From Cerina litoralis (GTDB lineage Bacteria > Bacteroidota > Bacteroidia > Flavobacteriales > Flavobacteriaceae): DNA of 64,000 bases. The notes beneath the pieces were generated by a model. The model was given only the letters and a program-made list of their open reading frames with translations. It was not told where the DNA came from and did not search any database. Below, piece by piece: positions 43,540 to 52,059 of this stretch (the stretch's first letter is position 1; every line of letters begins with the position of its first letter). The stretch is taken from positions 62,001-126,000 of the forward strand of contig JAIRBC010000011.1 of assembly GCA_022008415.1 (NCBI GenBank), given 5' to 3'. The translations under genes were made by a program, and so were the position numbers.

Positions 43540-44487
43540 ATGCAGGTAGCCCGATCCATAGAAGAATTATTGTACCGGTACAATTGTGTAATTATGCCGG
43601 GGTTCGGTGCTTTCCTTACCCAGCGAAAGTCTGCCACGATCCATCAAACCACCAATGCATTTTACCCTCCTTCCAAGGTATTGTCCTTTAACGAACAGCT
43701 CTCCAGCAATGATGGGCTATTGGTTTCCCATTTGGCGCAGATGGAAAAACGCTCCTACGACGAAATGTTGAAAGAGGTAGCGCTAATATCATCGCAATGG
43801 AAAGCAGACTTAAAGGAAAATAAAAGGCTGACCTTAACAAATATTGGAGAACTGTGGTTGAACAAGGCCGGTAAAATCCAGTTTCAACCTTCGTATCAGG
43901 TCAATTATCTTACCTCCTCGTTCGGATTATCCTCATTTGTGTCGGCCCCAGTGATTCGGGAAGTCTTAAAGGAGGAAGTGCAGGAATTGGAAGAGCACAT
44001 TCCTTTTGTCATCACCCCGGAAAAGAGGGAGAAATTTGCCATCGGGCACTACCTTAAATATGCAGCCGTAATTCTGCTGGCGCTAACTGCAGGATTTACG
44101 GGTTATCGCATTTTTGGTGGGAATGTCTTAAACGAACAACTGGCACAAAAGGCAGCGCAAGAACAGGTAACCAAGAAAATTCAGGAAGCTACCTTTTTTA
44201 GCAATGCCCCCTTGGAGCTGCCGGCGCTGACACTTACTCTGGAAAAAAACACTAAAACCGCCGATCATCAGATTATTGCCGGAGCCTACAGAATGCAAGG
44301 GAATGCCGATAAAAAAGTACGTGAACTCAGAGCCAAGGGTTATGATTCGCAATACATCGGAGTAAACAAATACGGCCTTCATCTAGTAACCTATGGGGGT
44401 TACGACGATGCCAAAACCGCGCTAATCAACCTTAGAAAAATAAAGCAAACCGAATCTAGTGAGGCTTGGCTGCTTTCTTCAAAATAG
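43540..44487 (+). CDS. HU-CCDC81-like and SPOR domain membrane protein
   Basis: 315 residues. The cytosolic N-terminus (about 1-165) has two HU-like folds of the CCDC81-type bacterial family (SIEELLYRYNCVIMPGFGAF, then TLTNIGELWL). A membrane helix (about 180-200) precedes a periplasmic linker and a C-terminal SPOR domain (about 243-315, with HQIIAGAYRMQGNADKKVREL and LVTYGGYDDAKTALINLRKI). SPOR domains bind denuded glycans at division sites. The ATG at 43540 was chosen; an in-frame TTG exists at 43522. The layout suggests a link between nucleoid or cytosolic partners and the septal wall. Confidence 0.88.
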   Translation: MQVARSIEELLYRYNCVIMPGFGAFLTQRKSATIHQTTNAFYPPSKVLSFNEQLSSNDGLLVSHLAQMEKRSYDEMLKEVALISSQWKADLKENKRLTLTNIGELWLNKAGKIQFQPSYQVNYLTSSFGLSSFVSAPVIREVLKEEVQELEEHIPFVITPEKREKFAIGHYLKYAAVILLALTAGFTGYRIFGGNVLNEQLAQKAAQEQVTKKIQEATFFSNAPLELPALTLTLEKNTKTADHQIIAGAYRMQGNADKKVRELRAKGYDSQYIGVNKYGLHLVTYGGYDDAKTALINLRKIKQTESSEAWLLSSK

Positions 44488-44534
44488 GAGCTTATTTAAG
44501 CGCTATTAATTACCTTCCTTCCCTTTTTCCCGTG

Positions 44535-44542
44535 TATCTTTG
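44535..44542 (+). promoter_or_regulatory. Putative -7 element of the thioesterase gene
   Basis: TATCTTTG matches TAnnTTTG and lies 17 nt before the ATG at 44560. It overlaps an in-frame GTG at 44542, which argues against that earlier start. Confidence 0.5.
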
Positions 44543-44559
44543 TGCCAAAATATAGGAAT

Positions 44560-45081
44560 ATGCAGCCTAAGACACCTAGTGAATCCAGAACAACGATGAC
44601 CGATATGGTACTGCCGGGCGAGACCAACCCCCTTAATAATCTATTTGGGGGGGAGCTCCTCGCAAGAATGGATAGGGCGGCCAGTATTGCGGCCCGCCGC
44701 CATAGCAGAAAGATTACCGTGACCGCTTCCGTAAACCATGTGGCGTTTAACCAATCGGTACCTTTGGGGACCGTGCTTACCGTAGAAGCTGCCGTTTCTA
44801 GGGCCTTTAGAACCTCAATGGAGGTATATATCGATGTTTGGATGGAGGATCGCTACAACGGGGAGCGCTCAAAGGCAAACGAGGCCATCTTTACCTTTGT
44901 TGCAGTAGACGAAACCGGCCGCCCAACACAGGTGCCCCCCCTAAACCCCGAAACCACGTTGGAAAAAGAACGCTTTGAGGCCGCGTTGCGCAGAAAGCAG
45001 TTGAGTTTGGTCCTAGCCGGTAAAATGAAACCAGATCAAGCGACGGAACTGAAAGCGTTATTTTATCCTCCAAGCTCTTAA
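44560..45081 (+). CDS. Acyl-CoA thioesterase (hotdog fold)
   Basis: 173 residues. It hydrolyses acyl-CoA to free acid and CoA. The family motif LPGETNPLNNLFGGELLARMD near the N-terminus and VNHVAFNQSVPLGTVLTV are typical of the YciA/BFIT-type hotdog thioesterases; Asn and Asp in this block are the expected catalytic residues. A single hotdog domain is present. The start at 44560 is preferred over GTG 44542. The stop overlaps the convergent aldo-keto reductase stop by 4 nt. Confidence 0.9.
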   Translation: MQPKTPSESRTTMTDMVLPGETNPLNNLFGGELLARMDRAASIAARRHSRKITVTASVNHVAFNQSVPLGTVLTVEAAVSRAFRTSMEVYIDVWMEDRYNGERSKANEAIFTFVAVDETGRPTQVPPLNPETTLEKERFEAALRRKQLSLVLAGKMKPDQATELKALFYPPSS

Positions 45082-45914
45082 AAGTTAAAATTATCGGGGT
45101 CCGCACCAAACCTTTTTCCACGGTCCATACCTTTTAAAAGGACCATATCCTTTTGCGACAGTTCAAAATCGAAGATATCGGCATTGGCGATGATGCGGTC
45201 TCTGCGAACCGATTTGGGAATTGTAACGACACCATGCTGCAGATCCCACCGCAAAACGATCTGCGCAACGGTCTTTTTATACTGTTTGGCCAGATTCCTT
45301 ATTGGCTCCAAATCAAAGATATTTCCCTGCATCAATGGAGACCAAGCTTCATACTGGATGGTATTTTCAGAACAAAAATCAATCAACTCCTGCTGCACCA
45401 GATAGGGGTGAAACTCCATTTGGTTTACCATCGGAACTATGTTGGAATCGGGGATTAGGTCTTGCAAATGATGCTTTAAGAAATTGCTTACCCCAATGGC
45501 GCGGACGCGGCCCTCATTATATAAGTATTCCAGAGCCCGCCAGGTTTCCTTATATTTTCCTAAAACCGGCCAATGTACGAGATATAGGTCTAGGTAGTCC
45601 GTTTGCAACCTCCTTAAACTAGCGTCAAAGGCTTTTAGGGTAGACTCGTATCCCTGATCCGAATTCCACACCTTGCTGACCAGAAATACATCCTTGCGGT
45701 TTACCTCGCTTTCCCTAATACCCCGTCCGACCCCTTTTTCATTGTTGTATACCGAAGCGGTGTCGATATGCCTATACCCGGTTTCCAATGCCCATTTTAC
45801 CGCATTTGCCACCTCGAACCCGTCTTTGGATTGAAATACTCCCAATCCCAGATAAGGCATATCAACTCCATTGCGCAAGGTAAATGTACCCTTGATATCA
45901 GATATTTTGTGCAT
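45078..45914 (-). CDS. Aldo/keto reductase
   Basis: 278 residues, NADPH-dependent reductase of aldehydes or ketones. The tetrad is Asp51, Tyr56, Lys81 and His114 (RHIDTASVYNNE, LVSKVWN, LYLVHWP), and the C-terminal IPKSVRRDRIIANADIFDF is the NADPH phosphate-binding motif. It resembles the 2,5-diketo-gluconate reductase group (short-loop AKR5-like). The natural substrate cannot be told. It is likely the last gene of a run that starts upstream on the minus strand, separated by 15 bp from the M23 protein gene. Confidence 0.94.
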   Translation of the reverse strand: MHKISDIKGTFTLRNGVDMPYLGLGVFQSKDGFEVANAVKWALETGYRHIDTASVYNNEKGVGRGIRESEVNRKDVFLVSKVWNSDQGYESTLKAFDASLRRLQTDYLDLYLVHWPVLGKYKETWRALEYLYNEGRVRAIGVSNFLKHHLQDLIPDSNIVPMVNQMEFHPYLVQQELIDFCSENTIQYEAWSPLMQGNIFDLEPIRNLAKQYKKTVAQIVLRWDLQHGVVTIPKSVRRDRIIANADIFDFELSQKDMVLLKGMDRGKRFGADPDNFNF

Positions 45915-45929
45915 CCTGTTATAAATTCG

Positions 45930-47159
45930 TTATAATCGATATATCCATTCTTCCGGGTTGAGCCGCTGTGTATCCTTATAGAGGTAGAACTTCAACTGTG
46001 TTTGCCCGTTCAACCGATTGGTATAAACATCGCCGAGCGCTTCCTTCGCCGTAACCTTGTCGCCCTTTTTCACATAGAGATGGGATAGGTTGTAATACGT
46101 GCTTATATAATTGCCGTGTTTTAGCTGTACCCCTTTGTTCCCCCCCGGAACCGAAAGTATGGCAATGACTTCCCCGTCAAAAATGGCCCTGGCCTGTGCC
46201 CCTTCATCCGTGGCTATGATAACCCCATTACTTTCGTGCTTGATTCCCGGATAAATTGCATCGCGATAAACACCAAATCCCTGACTTTTGATCCCCTTTT
46301 CAACGGGCCAAATAAGCTTACCCTTATTGGCCGAAAAGTTATTGGCCAAAATTGTAGCCTCTGGGGTTAAGACGAACCTACTGGAATTTGTTGTATTCCC
46401 AGCTTTTTTATTTGAGGCGGCAATCGCGTTCCTGATCAGACGCTCGATCTGTTGATCTATCTTACGAGCCTCCGCTTCCTTCTTCCTTATGCTAGCGGTA
46501 TACTTACTCTCGTTCTCACGGATGGTACCCAGCAATGCCTTCTGATCGTTCATTTCCTGCATCATCTCTTTTCTGGCCTTTAAATTTGCCGCTACCAAAA
46601 GGTCTTTTTGTCTTCGCTGCTCGGACAAGTCCTTGTTGAGTTGGGTCAGTTCATTCGTTTTAGCCACCAACTTCTCGCCCTGATCCTTTCGGTACTTGGT
46701 ATATTGTTTCATATACTGATACCGTTTGAATGCCTGGAAAAAATTTTCGGAGGACAAAATAAACAACAACCTGTTTTGTTGCGATCGGTTTTCGTAGGAT
46801 TTTTGGATCATTGTAGCGTACTCCTCCTTTTGAAACTTTAGGTCTTCGCGCAGTTTGCCAATATTTCTAATGTTCGCATTGATCTGCCTGTTCAATAGGT
46901 TGGATTGTTGATTGGTGACACGGATAAGCTGCTGGCGAACGTTGATCTTTTTATCGAGCGCACTCATTTGGTCCAATACGGTGCCCTTTTCTTTCTTTTC
47001 TGCGAAAAGCAACCGGTTTATTTCATCGATCTCTTTTTGAAGCTGTTCCCGTTTTGCTTCCAAAGCCTTTTGTTCATTGGTTTGCCCATGGAGTCTTGCC
47101 ATGGAAACCAATGATATAAATAACAGACAGCAAATATAATATGAATGTTTACCTGTCAT
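45930..47159 (-). CDS. EnvC-like murein hydrolase activator (degenerate M23 domain)
   Basis: 409 residues. A signal peptide (cleaved near LHG/Q) is followed by a long coiled coil (about 28-250) and a C-terminal LytM/M23 domain (about 290-409). Active M23 enzymes keep His-x3-Asp and His-x-His zinc ligands; here the corresponding stretches are IKHESNGVIIATDEG and STYYNLSHLYVKK, so at least one ligand histidine is Asn. That is the EnvC pattern, a non-catalytic activator of amidases. It is 1 bp from the DUF4292 gene, likely one operon. Confidence 0.85.
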   Translation of the reverse strand: MTGKHSYYICCLLFISLVSMARLHGQTNEQKALEAKREQLQKEIDEINRLLFAEKKEKGTVLDQMSALDKKINVRQQLIRVTNQQSNLLNRQINANIRNIGKLREDLKFQKEEYATMIQKSYENRSQQNRLLFILSSENFFQAFKRYQYMKQYTKYRKDQGEKLVAKTNELTQLNKDLSEQRRQKDLLVAANLKARKEMMQEMNDQKALLGTIRENESKYTASIRKKEAEARKIDQQIERLIRNAIAASNKKAGNTTNSSRFVLTPEATILANNFSANKGKLIWPVEKGIKSQGFGVYRDAIYPGIKHESNGVIIATDEGAQARAIFDGEVIAILSVPGGNKGVQLKHGNYISTYYNLSHLYVKKGDKVTAKEALGDVYTNRLNGQTQLKFYLYKDTQRLNPEEWIYRL

Positions 47160-47160
47160 T

Positions 47161-47949
47161 TTACTTTAAGACTATCTCTTTAAAACCTTTTGGTATTCTA
47201 TATGGAAATGTCAACGGCCTATTATACTGCATATTCCTGTATTCTAAATTTATTGTGTTTTTAGAATCCCCGTCCAAGGCAGTAATCCCTATTTTATCTG
47301 GTAAGATCCAATGGCCAATGGATTGATATTTTCCATACTCTATATCCAACATTCTTTTTTTTAAGGGCTGGGATAATATTTGGGATGCCACCATATAACT
47401 TCTAGGATCGATCCGGAACATAGATTTAAAGAGGGCCATAGGCTGCCTAGGTTTTAGTACATACATTTGCCCGTCAAAGTTAGCACTATATTTTTCATCC
47501 TTTAGATTAAAGATGGCCCGCCCCAAAAGTACGTTCTGTATCTGGACAAAATTCAATTCCACTCCCAAAAATGTACTGAAATAGGAAAAGTCGCCGTCAA
47601 AGTATTCGTTGTTCAGTTTGTTGTAAAAAGTGACCCTATTTGGTGTGATATAGGCTTTAACAACTCCCATTGGAGCACTTATCCAAATGGCTTTGTCTCT
47701 TTCCATACGCAGACTTACCGTAAATTCCTGGGAAGATTCCCCGTCCGAATATGTTATTCTGGCCTTACCGCTGAGGGTCTTAAAATTGTTTTGATTATTG
47801 TAGTGGTTTCTAATGACGGCCCTGGAGGAAAGATTCTCGTCAATTGCCCCATCTACATCTATTTTGGCAGATTTACAGGAGCTAAGGAAAAGCACCACAA
47901 CGAAGTATCCCCAAAAAATTTGATGTCTGCCCAAATATTTGTTTGCCAT
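47161..47949 (-). CDS. DUF4292 family lipoprotein
   Basis: 262 residues. A long N-terminal hydrophobic segment ends in the lipobox FLSSC (Cys25), so it is probably lipidated. The mature part has a LolA/LolB-like beta pattern: FKTLSGKARITYSDGESSQE, FTVSLRMERDKAIWISAPMG and ARAIF-type strands. DUF4292 proteins of Bacteroidota are thought to be relatives of lipoprotein carrier proteins, but their role is unknown. It is in an operon with EnvC-like and TPR genes. Confidence 0.85.
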   Translation of the reverse strand: MANKYLGRHQIFWGYFVVVLFLSSCKSAKIDVDGAIDENLSSRAVIRNHYNNQNNFKTLSGKARITYSDGESSQEFTVSLRMERDKAIWISAPMGVVKAYITPNRVTFYNKLNNEYFDGDFSYFSTFLGVELNFVQIQNVLLGRAIFNLKDEKYSANFDGQMYVLKPRQPMALFKSMFRIDPRSYMVASQILSQPLKKRMLDIEYGKYQSIGHWILPDKIGITALDGDSKNTINLEYRNMQYNRPLTFPYRIPKGFKEIVLK

Positions 47950-47950
47950 T

Positions 47951-48877
47951 TCAGGATCCCGGTTTTATTTTACTAAGATACATATTTGCCTTGGAAGAAT
48001 TTCCCAAAGCACTATATGCATTTGACAACTGACGATAAATTTTGTTGTTCAATTCGGTATCATCCAAAAGATAGTCCAACGCAGATTCCAGGGTTTCGGA
48101 GGCTTTTTTATACTGGGAGTTATTATTTAGGGCAACCCCATAGGCGTAGTAGAAATAAGGCTGGGTCGGAAAACTTTCCAAGGCATTGGAGGCAATCTGT
48201 ATCAAAGCTTCATAATCTTTCAAAACAATCAGTTGTTCAATTTGGGAATAATAAGATTGCAAAGGGCCCTTTGATGACCCCTCCCTTTGGCCCACAGAAC
48301 TAACAGTTGCAGGATTTTGCTTAACGGCGATAGAGTCCTTGATCTTAAGCACCAAATTGGCCGTAAAGGAGGAAATTTTTATACCTTTTAGTACTTTTAG
48401 TGCTCCTTCGTAATTTCCATGCCAATAATAGATCAAGGCCAAGTTTTCCCTCAGTTGTATATTGTCGAACGGAATCCTAGTTTTAATCCCTTCAAATGAA
48501 TTCCCCAGCTTTGGAAGAATCTCCGCCAAAACGTTCAGGTACCAAAGGTTTTCCGGTTTTGAATTGAGCGCGTTAACGGCGTATTCCTGGGCTAAAACAA
48601 AATTGCCCCCATCACTATACGCCTTAGCCAATTCAAAATCCACAACTTCATTGTTCGGGCTAATTTCCTTGCACTTTAACAAAAGGATTATTGCTTTGTC
48701 GTAATTTTCTATCGCCTTTTGTTTTAAGGCCTCAAAAAACGCCTCTTGAAATTCATCGGAATACATTTCGGTGGAAACCGCGGCATTGCCTTCTTCCGGT
48801 TCTTGGGTAAGGGCATGATTCGGTTTGAGAAGCAACCCCAAAATAAAAAGAAAAAATAATGGCCCGGTATTTTTCAT
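47951..48877 (-). CDS. TPR-repeat protein, secreted
   Basis: 308 residues. Signal peptide residues about 1-23 (MKNTGPLFFLFILGLLLKPN, then HALTQ). Several tetratricopeptide repeats follow (KAIENYDKAIILLLKCKEIS, ELAKAYSDGGNFVLAQEYAV, YYAYGVALNNNSQYKKASET, QLSNAYSALGNSSKANMYLS). It is likely a periplasmic protein-protein adaptor. Start chosen at 48877 over 48904, since the extra nine residues would precede the signal peptide. Its neighbours (EnvC-like, DUF4292, dut) suggest cell-wall or envelope context. Confidence 0.82.
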   Translation of the reverse strand: MKNTGPLFFLFILGLLLKPNHALTQEPEEGNAAVSTEMYSDEFQEAFFEALKQKAIENYDKAIILLLKCKEISPNNEVVDFELAKAYSDGGNFVLAQEYAVNALNSKPENLWYLNVLAEILPKLGNSFEGIKTRIPFDNIQLRENLALIYYWHGNYEGALKVLKGIKISSFTANLVLKIKDSIAVKQNPATVSSVGQREGSSKGPLQSYYSQIEQLIVLKDYEALIQIASNALESFPTQPYFYYAYGVALNNNSQYKKASETLESALDYLLDDTELNNKIYRQLSNAYSALGNSSKANMYLSKIKPGS

Positions 48878-48912
48878 ATCTGAACTTAAGGATCCAAGGG
48901 GCAAGGGGACTT

Positions 48913-49347
48913 TTACTTCGTCCCGGTACTCCCAAAACCACCAGCACCACGAGAGGTCTCGGACAATTCCTCAACTTCCGACCATTCCGCGCGTTCGTGC
49001 TTGGCTATAATCAATTGGGCCACCCGTTCCCCATTGGTGACCGTAAACGAATCGTTGGACAGGTTAACCAGAATAACTCCTATTTCCCCCCTATAATCGG
49101 CGTCAATAGTTCCTGGGGAGTTGAGTACCGTTATTCCATTTTTGGCGGCCAATCCGCTGCGCGGACGTACCTGAGCCTCATAACCAATAGGCAATTCCAA
49201 AAAAAGACCTGTTTTAATTATGGCCCTCCCTAAAGGATTTAACGTAATTGGCTCTGAAATATTGGCTCTTAGATCCATTCCCGCCGATGCCCCTGTTTCG
49301 TACTGGGGCAGGGCATGGGAAGATCGGTTGATGATTTTTATATTCAT
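48913..49347 (-). CDS. dut: dUTP diphosphatase
   Basis: 144 residues. It hydrolyses dUTP to dUMP and keeps uracil out of DNA. The five trimeric dUTPase motifs are visible: [47 protein letters not shown] and the C-terminal [10 protein letters not shown]. Length and order are normal. It sits downstream of a flippase gene and a palindromic heptamer ladder. Confidence 0.97.
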   Translation of the reverse strand: MNIKIINRSSHALPQYETGASAGMDLRANISEPITLNPLGRAIIKTGLFLELPIGYEAQVRPRSGLAAKNGITVLNSPGTIDADYRGEIGVILVNLSNDSFTVTNGERVAQLIIAKHERAEWSEVEELSETSRGAGGFGSTGTK

Positions 49348-49407
49348 ACGATTATGTTTTTCTACTAAGTACTATAGTAGATCGATTAATAATTTAGATG
49401 TCATCGA

Positions 49408-49442
49408 AACAGAGAGAATAGAATATAGAGAATAGACTATTG
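49408..49442. repeat. Heptamer ladder, left part, between dut and the flippase gene
   Basis: Five consecutive 7-bp units, AACAGAG, AGAATAG, AATATAG, AGAATAG and ACTATTG. Two of them, AACAGAG and AATATAG, return as exact reverse complements at 49479-49492. Confidence 0.7.
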
Positions 49443-49478
49443 ATTTAAAGTGCTAGGTAACGATCTGCTGGATTTTGT

Positions 49479-49499
49479 CTCTGTTCTATATTCTTTTTT
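49479..49499. repeat. Heptamer ladder, right part (reverse complement units)
   Basis: CTCTGTT (49479-49485) and CTATATT (49486-49492) are exact reverse complements of two units at 49408-49428, followed by a T-rich unit. The pair would fold into a stem in the transcript. Confidence 0.65.
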
Positions 49500-50959
49500 T
49501 ACTTCCTCAAAAATATTTGAGTGAGTTTTTCCCTTTCCATTTTGAAAACCAGCGCCAAAAATACAAAAAGTAAAAAGGATCCGATCCATATATTTCTATC
49601 AAATACATAGAAGGAAATAGCGGAAAACAGAATCGAGATGGTTAAATAGAAGTATATTTTGCGAAAATTATACGGGACCGGATAGTACTTTCTACCGAAA
49701 TAAAAAGAAAGCACCATCATACTGCCATAGGCAATCAGTGTAGCTATGGCAGAAGCCATATAACCCATGCTGGGAATAAGGGTGTAGTTTATCATAATGG
49801 TCAGAATGGCGCCTATCATGGAGATATAGGCCCCAAATTTTGTTTGATCCGTCACCTTGTACCAAACCGAAAGATTGTGGTAGATGCCCAAAAAGAAATT
49901 GGCCAGTACAATTAAGGGCACAACCGACATTGCCTCCCAATACGCAGGGTTTCTCACAAAAATCAACTTTAATACATCTGCATAAACCACGACCGCGAGC
50001 AAAATTACACTGCCCAGGACGATAAAGTAATTCGTGATCTGGGCATAGGCCTTCTGGGGGTTTTCGGTTGTGGAATGGCTAAAAAAGAAAGGTTCGATCC
50101 CCATCCTAAAAGCAGTTGCGAACAACGTCATGAACAAAGCCAATTTATAACAGGCCGCATATTTACCCACCTCGCTATCCGCGATACCTTCCGGTAACAA
50201 TTTTGCCAAAAGAATCTTGTCAAAGACCTCGTTGATTGTAAAGGCAATCCCCGCGATCATAACCGGCATGGCATATTTTATCATGTTTCTCCAAAGTGAA
50301 AAATCAAAAGCATACGGACGCCTAATATACAATCGGAGCATCATTAAGAGGGTAACACTGCTCGAAATAAGATTGGAGATAAAAATATAGGAGATTTCAA
50401 AATCGGGTTTATAAATCCCTGCCAAGAAGGATTCCGGGTTGGTCTGGACAATTTGCGGCAGATACCTAATAAAGAAAATATTGAGTCCTAGGTTGATGGC
50501 TACGTTCGTTAACTTGACCAACGCATATCGCATGGGCTTCTCGTTTGCCCTTAACCAGGCAAAAGGAACGATTACCAGTGCGTCCAAAACCAGGATCCAA
50601 ATGGCATATTGGATGTACTTTGCGTCGATTTCCGTGAATTGCGACATCCTATCCTGAAAAATTTGGGCCAAAACCAAGAAAAGAAGGGTACTTACCAATA
50701 TGGAAATCAGGGAGGTAGACACCATTTTTTTCCGGTTCGGGGCGTTGTGGTAAAACCTAAAAAAGGCCGTTTCCATCCCGTAGGCCAAGATTACATTGAA
50801 AATAGCGAACCAAGAAAAGATAACCGTTACCACCCCATAGCTATCGGTGACCAAATATTTGGTGTACAGGGGCAGGAGAAGAAAAGAGAGCATTCTAGGC
50901 AACACCGTTGCCAAACCATAGATAAAAGTTTGTTTGAAAAGTTTATTAAGCGGGTTCAA
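49499..50959 (-). CDS. Oligosaccharide flippase family protein (Wzx-type)
   Basis: 486 residues with about 12-14 hydrophobic helices and the polysaccharide-biosynthesis (MATE/MOP) pattern. The N-terminus LNKLFKQTFIYGLATVLPRM is a typical flippase start. It probably moves lipid-linked sugars across the inner membrane. No glycosyltransferase genes are in the window, so its substrate is unknown. It precedes dut in the same direction. Confidence 0.88.
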   Translation of the reverse strand: MNPLNKLFKQTFIYGLATVLPRMLSFLLLPLYTKYLVTDSYGVVTVIFSWFAIFNVILAYGMETAFFRFYHNAPNRKKMVSTSLISILVSTLLFLVLAQIFQDRMSQFTEIDAKYIQYAIWILVLDALVIVPFAWLRANEKPMRYALVKLTNVAINLGLNIFFIRYLPQIVQTNPESFLAGIYKPDFEISYIFISNLISSSVTLLMMLRLYIRRPYAFDFSLWRNMIKYAMPVMIAGIAFTINEVFDKILLAKLLPEGIADSEVGKYAACYKLALFMTLFATAFRMGIEPFFFSHSTTENPQKAYAQITNYFIVLGSVILLAVVVYADVLKLIFVRNPAYWEAMSVVPLIVLANFFLGIYHNLSVWYKVTDQTKFGAYISMIGAILTIMINYTLIPSMGYMASAIATLIAYGSMMVLSFYFGRKYYPVPYNFRKIYFYLTISILFSAISFYVFDRNIWIGSFLLFVFLALVFKMEREKLTQIFLRK

Positions 50960-51161
50960 CTAGAATAATATTAGGAAATTTAAAAGTAGGTATTTATACA
51001 TTCGCAACAAAGGATGATCCACGCTTTGAGCATATTATTCCCAAGGAAGTCGTTCCGGTTGTGTTACGCTGGCACTAGGGACCGAGACCATGCCAAAAAC
51101 CGGTAGTCCACAAAAAAACCCCGTTGGAGACGGGGTTTTAAATTATTTTCTATTGCAAATC
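50960..51161. other. Intergenic region between the flippase gene and atpG
   Basis: No gene is established here. One plus-strand frame (about 50993-51079) reads protein-like, with KDDPRFEHIIPKEVVPVVLR before a stop, but it lacks an ATG. The atp terminator lies at its right end. Confidence 0.35.
51112..51139 (-). terminator. Terminator of the atp operon
   Basis: AAAACCCCG pairs with CGGGGTTTT around a TTGGAGA loop; a T-run follows on the minus strand. It lies 22 bp beyond the atpG stop. Confidence 0.9.
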
Positions 51162-52022
51162 TTAATTGTTCAATGCCTCTGCACCACCCACAATCTCCAA
51201 GATTTCATTGGTGATGGCCGCCTGTCTGGCTTTGTTGTAGCTCAGTTTTAACTGATCTCTAAGTTCTGTGGCGTTATCGGTTGCCTTGTGCATGGCGGTC
51301 ATACGGGCACCGTGCTCACTGGCGAACGAATCGCGTATTTCTTTATACAATTGCGTCTTCAATGATTTCGGAATTAATTGCTCCACAATTTCTGCTTTGG
51401 TAGGCTCAAAAATATAATCCGCATTGACATTCTCTCCTTCGGCGACGGGAACAATAGGTAAAAATTGTTCGGTCATCACTGTTTGGGTGGCCGCATTTTT
51501 AAACTTGTTGTACACAACATCGATCCTGTCATAGGAACCATTTGCAAACAAAGCCATCAACTCTTCGGCTATAAGGGCAACATTGTCAAAGGAAAGGTCA
51601 TCGTATACTTGGCTGTGGTTAGAGATTACATTGGTCTTTTTCGATAGGATATCATTCGCCTTTTTCCCAATCGCCATAAAATCTACTTGCTTTCCGGCAT
51701 AGGTTTCATTGGCCAAGGCCTGACTTCTCTTAATAACATTGGTGTTAAAAGCGCCACAGAGCCCACGATTGGAAGTCACCGCTACGACCAGCACCTTCTT
51801 AACCTCTCTATTATCTGAATATTTACTATCCGAATCAACATCCAAACTGGCACTTAAATTCTGTAATAGCTCGGTGAGCTTGTCCGAATAGGGCCGCATG
51901 GCCGTAATGGCGTCCTGGGCCTTCTTCAACTTTGCTGCCGACACCATTTTCATGGCGCTGGTAATCTGCATCGTAGAGGATACCGAGGCTATTCTGTTTC
52001 GTATTTCCTTTAAGTTAGCCAT
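51162..52022 (-). CDS. atpG: F-type ATP synthase gamma subunit
   Basis: 286 residues, the rotor shaft of the F1 head. The N-terminus MANLKEIRNRIASVSSTMQI and SRGLCGAFNTNVIKR are conserved, as is the C-terminal NKARQAAITNEILEIVGGAEAL. It is the last gene of the operon atpB-E-F-H-A-G; beta and epsilon are not in the window, as usual in Bacteroidota. The spacer between it and atpA contains a broken four-helix-bundle gene. Confidence 0.97.
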   Translation of the reverse strand: MANLKEIRNRIASVSSTMQITSAMKMVSAAKLKKAQDAITAMRPYSDKLTELLQNLSASLDVDSDSKYSDNREVKKVLVVAVTSNRGLCGAFNTNVIKRSQALANETYAGKQVDFMAIGKKANDILSKKTNVISNHSQVYDDLSFDNVALIAEELMALFANGSYDRIDVVYNKFKNAATQTVMTEQFLPIVPVAEGENVNADYIFEPTKAEIVEQLIPKSLKTQLYKEIRDSFASEHGARMTAMHKATDNATELRDQLKLSYNKARQAAITNEILEIVGGAEALNN

Positions 52023-52059
52023 TCTTTATAATTATGGATTTGGAATGAATAATTCTGAA

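Noticed and set aside
45930..47159. EnvC-like protein first read as an active M23 endopeptidase
   Set aside because: The zinc-ligand positions are not all conserved (Asn in place of a histidine), so a non-catalytic activator is more likely.
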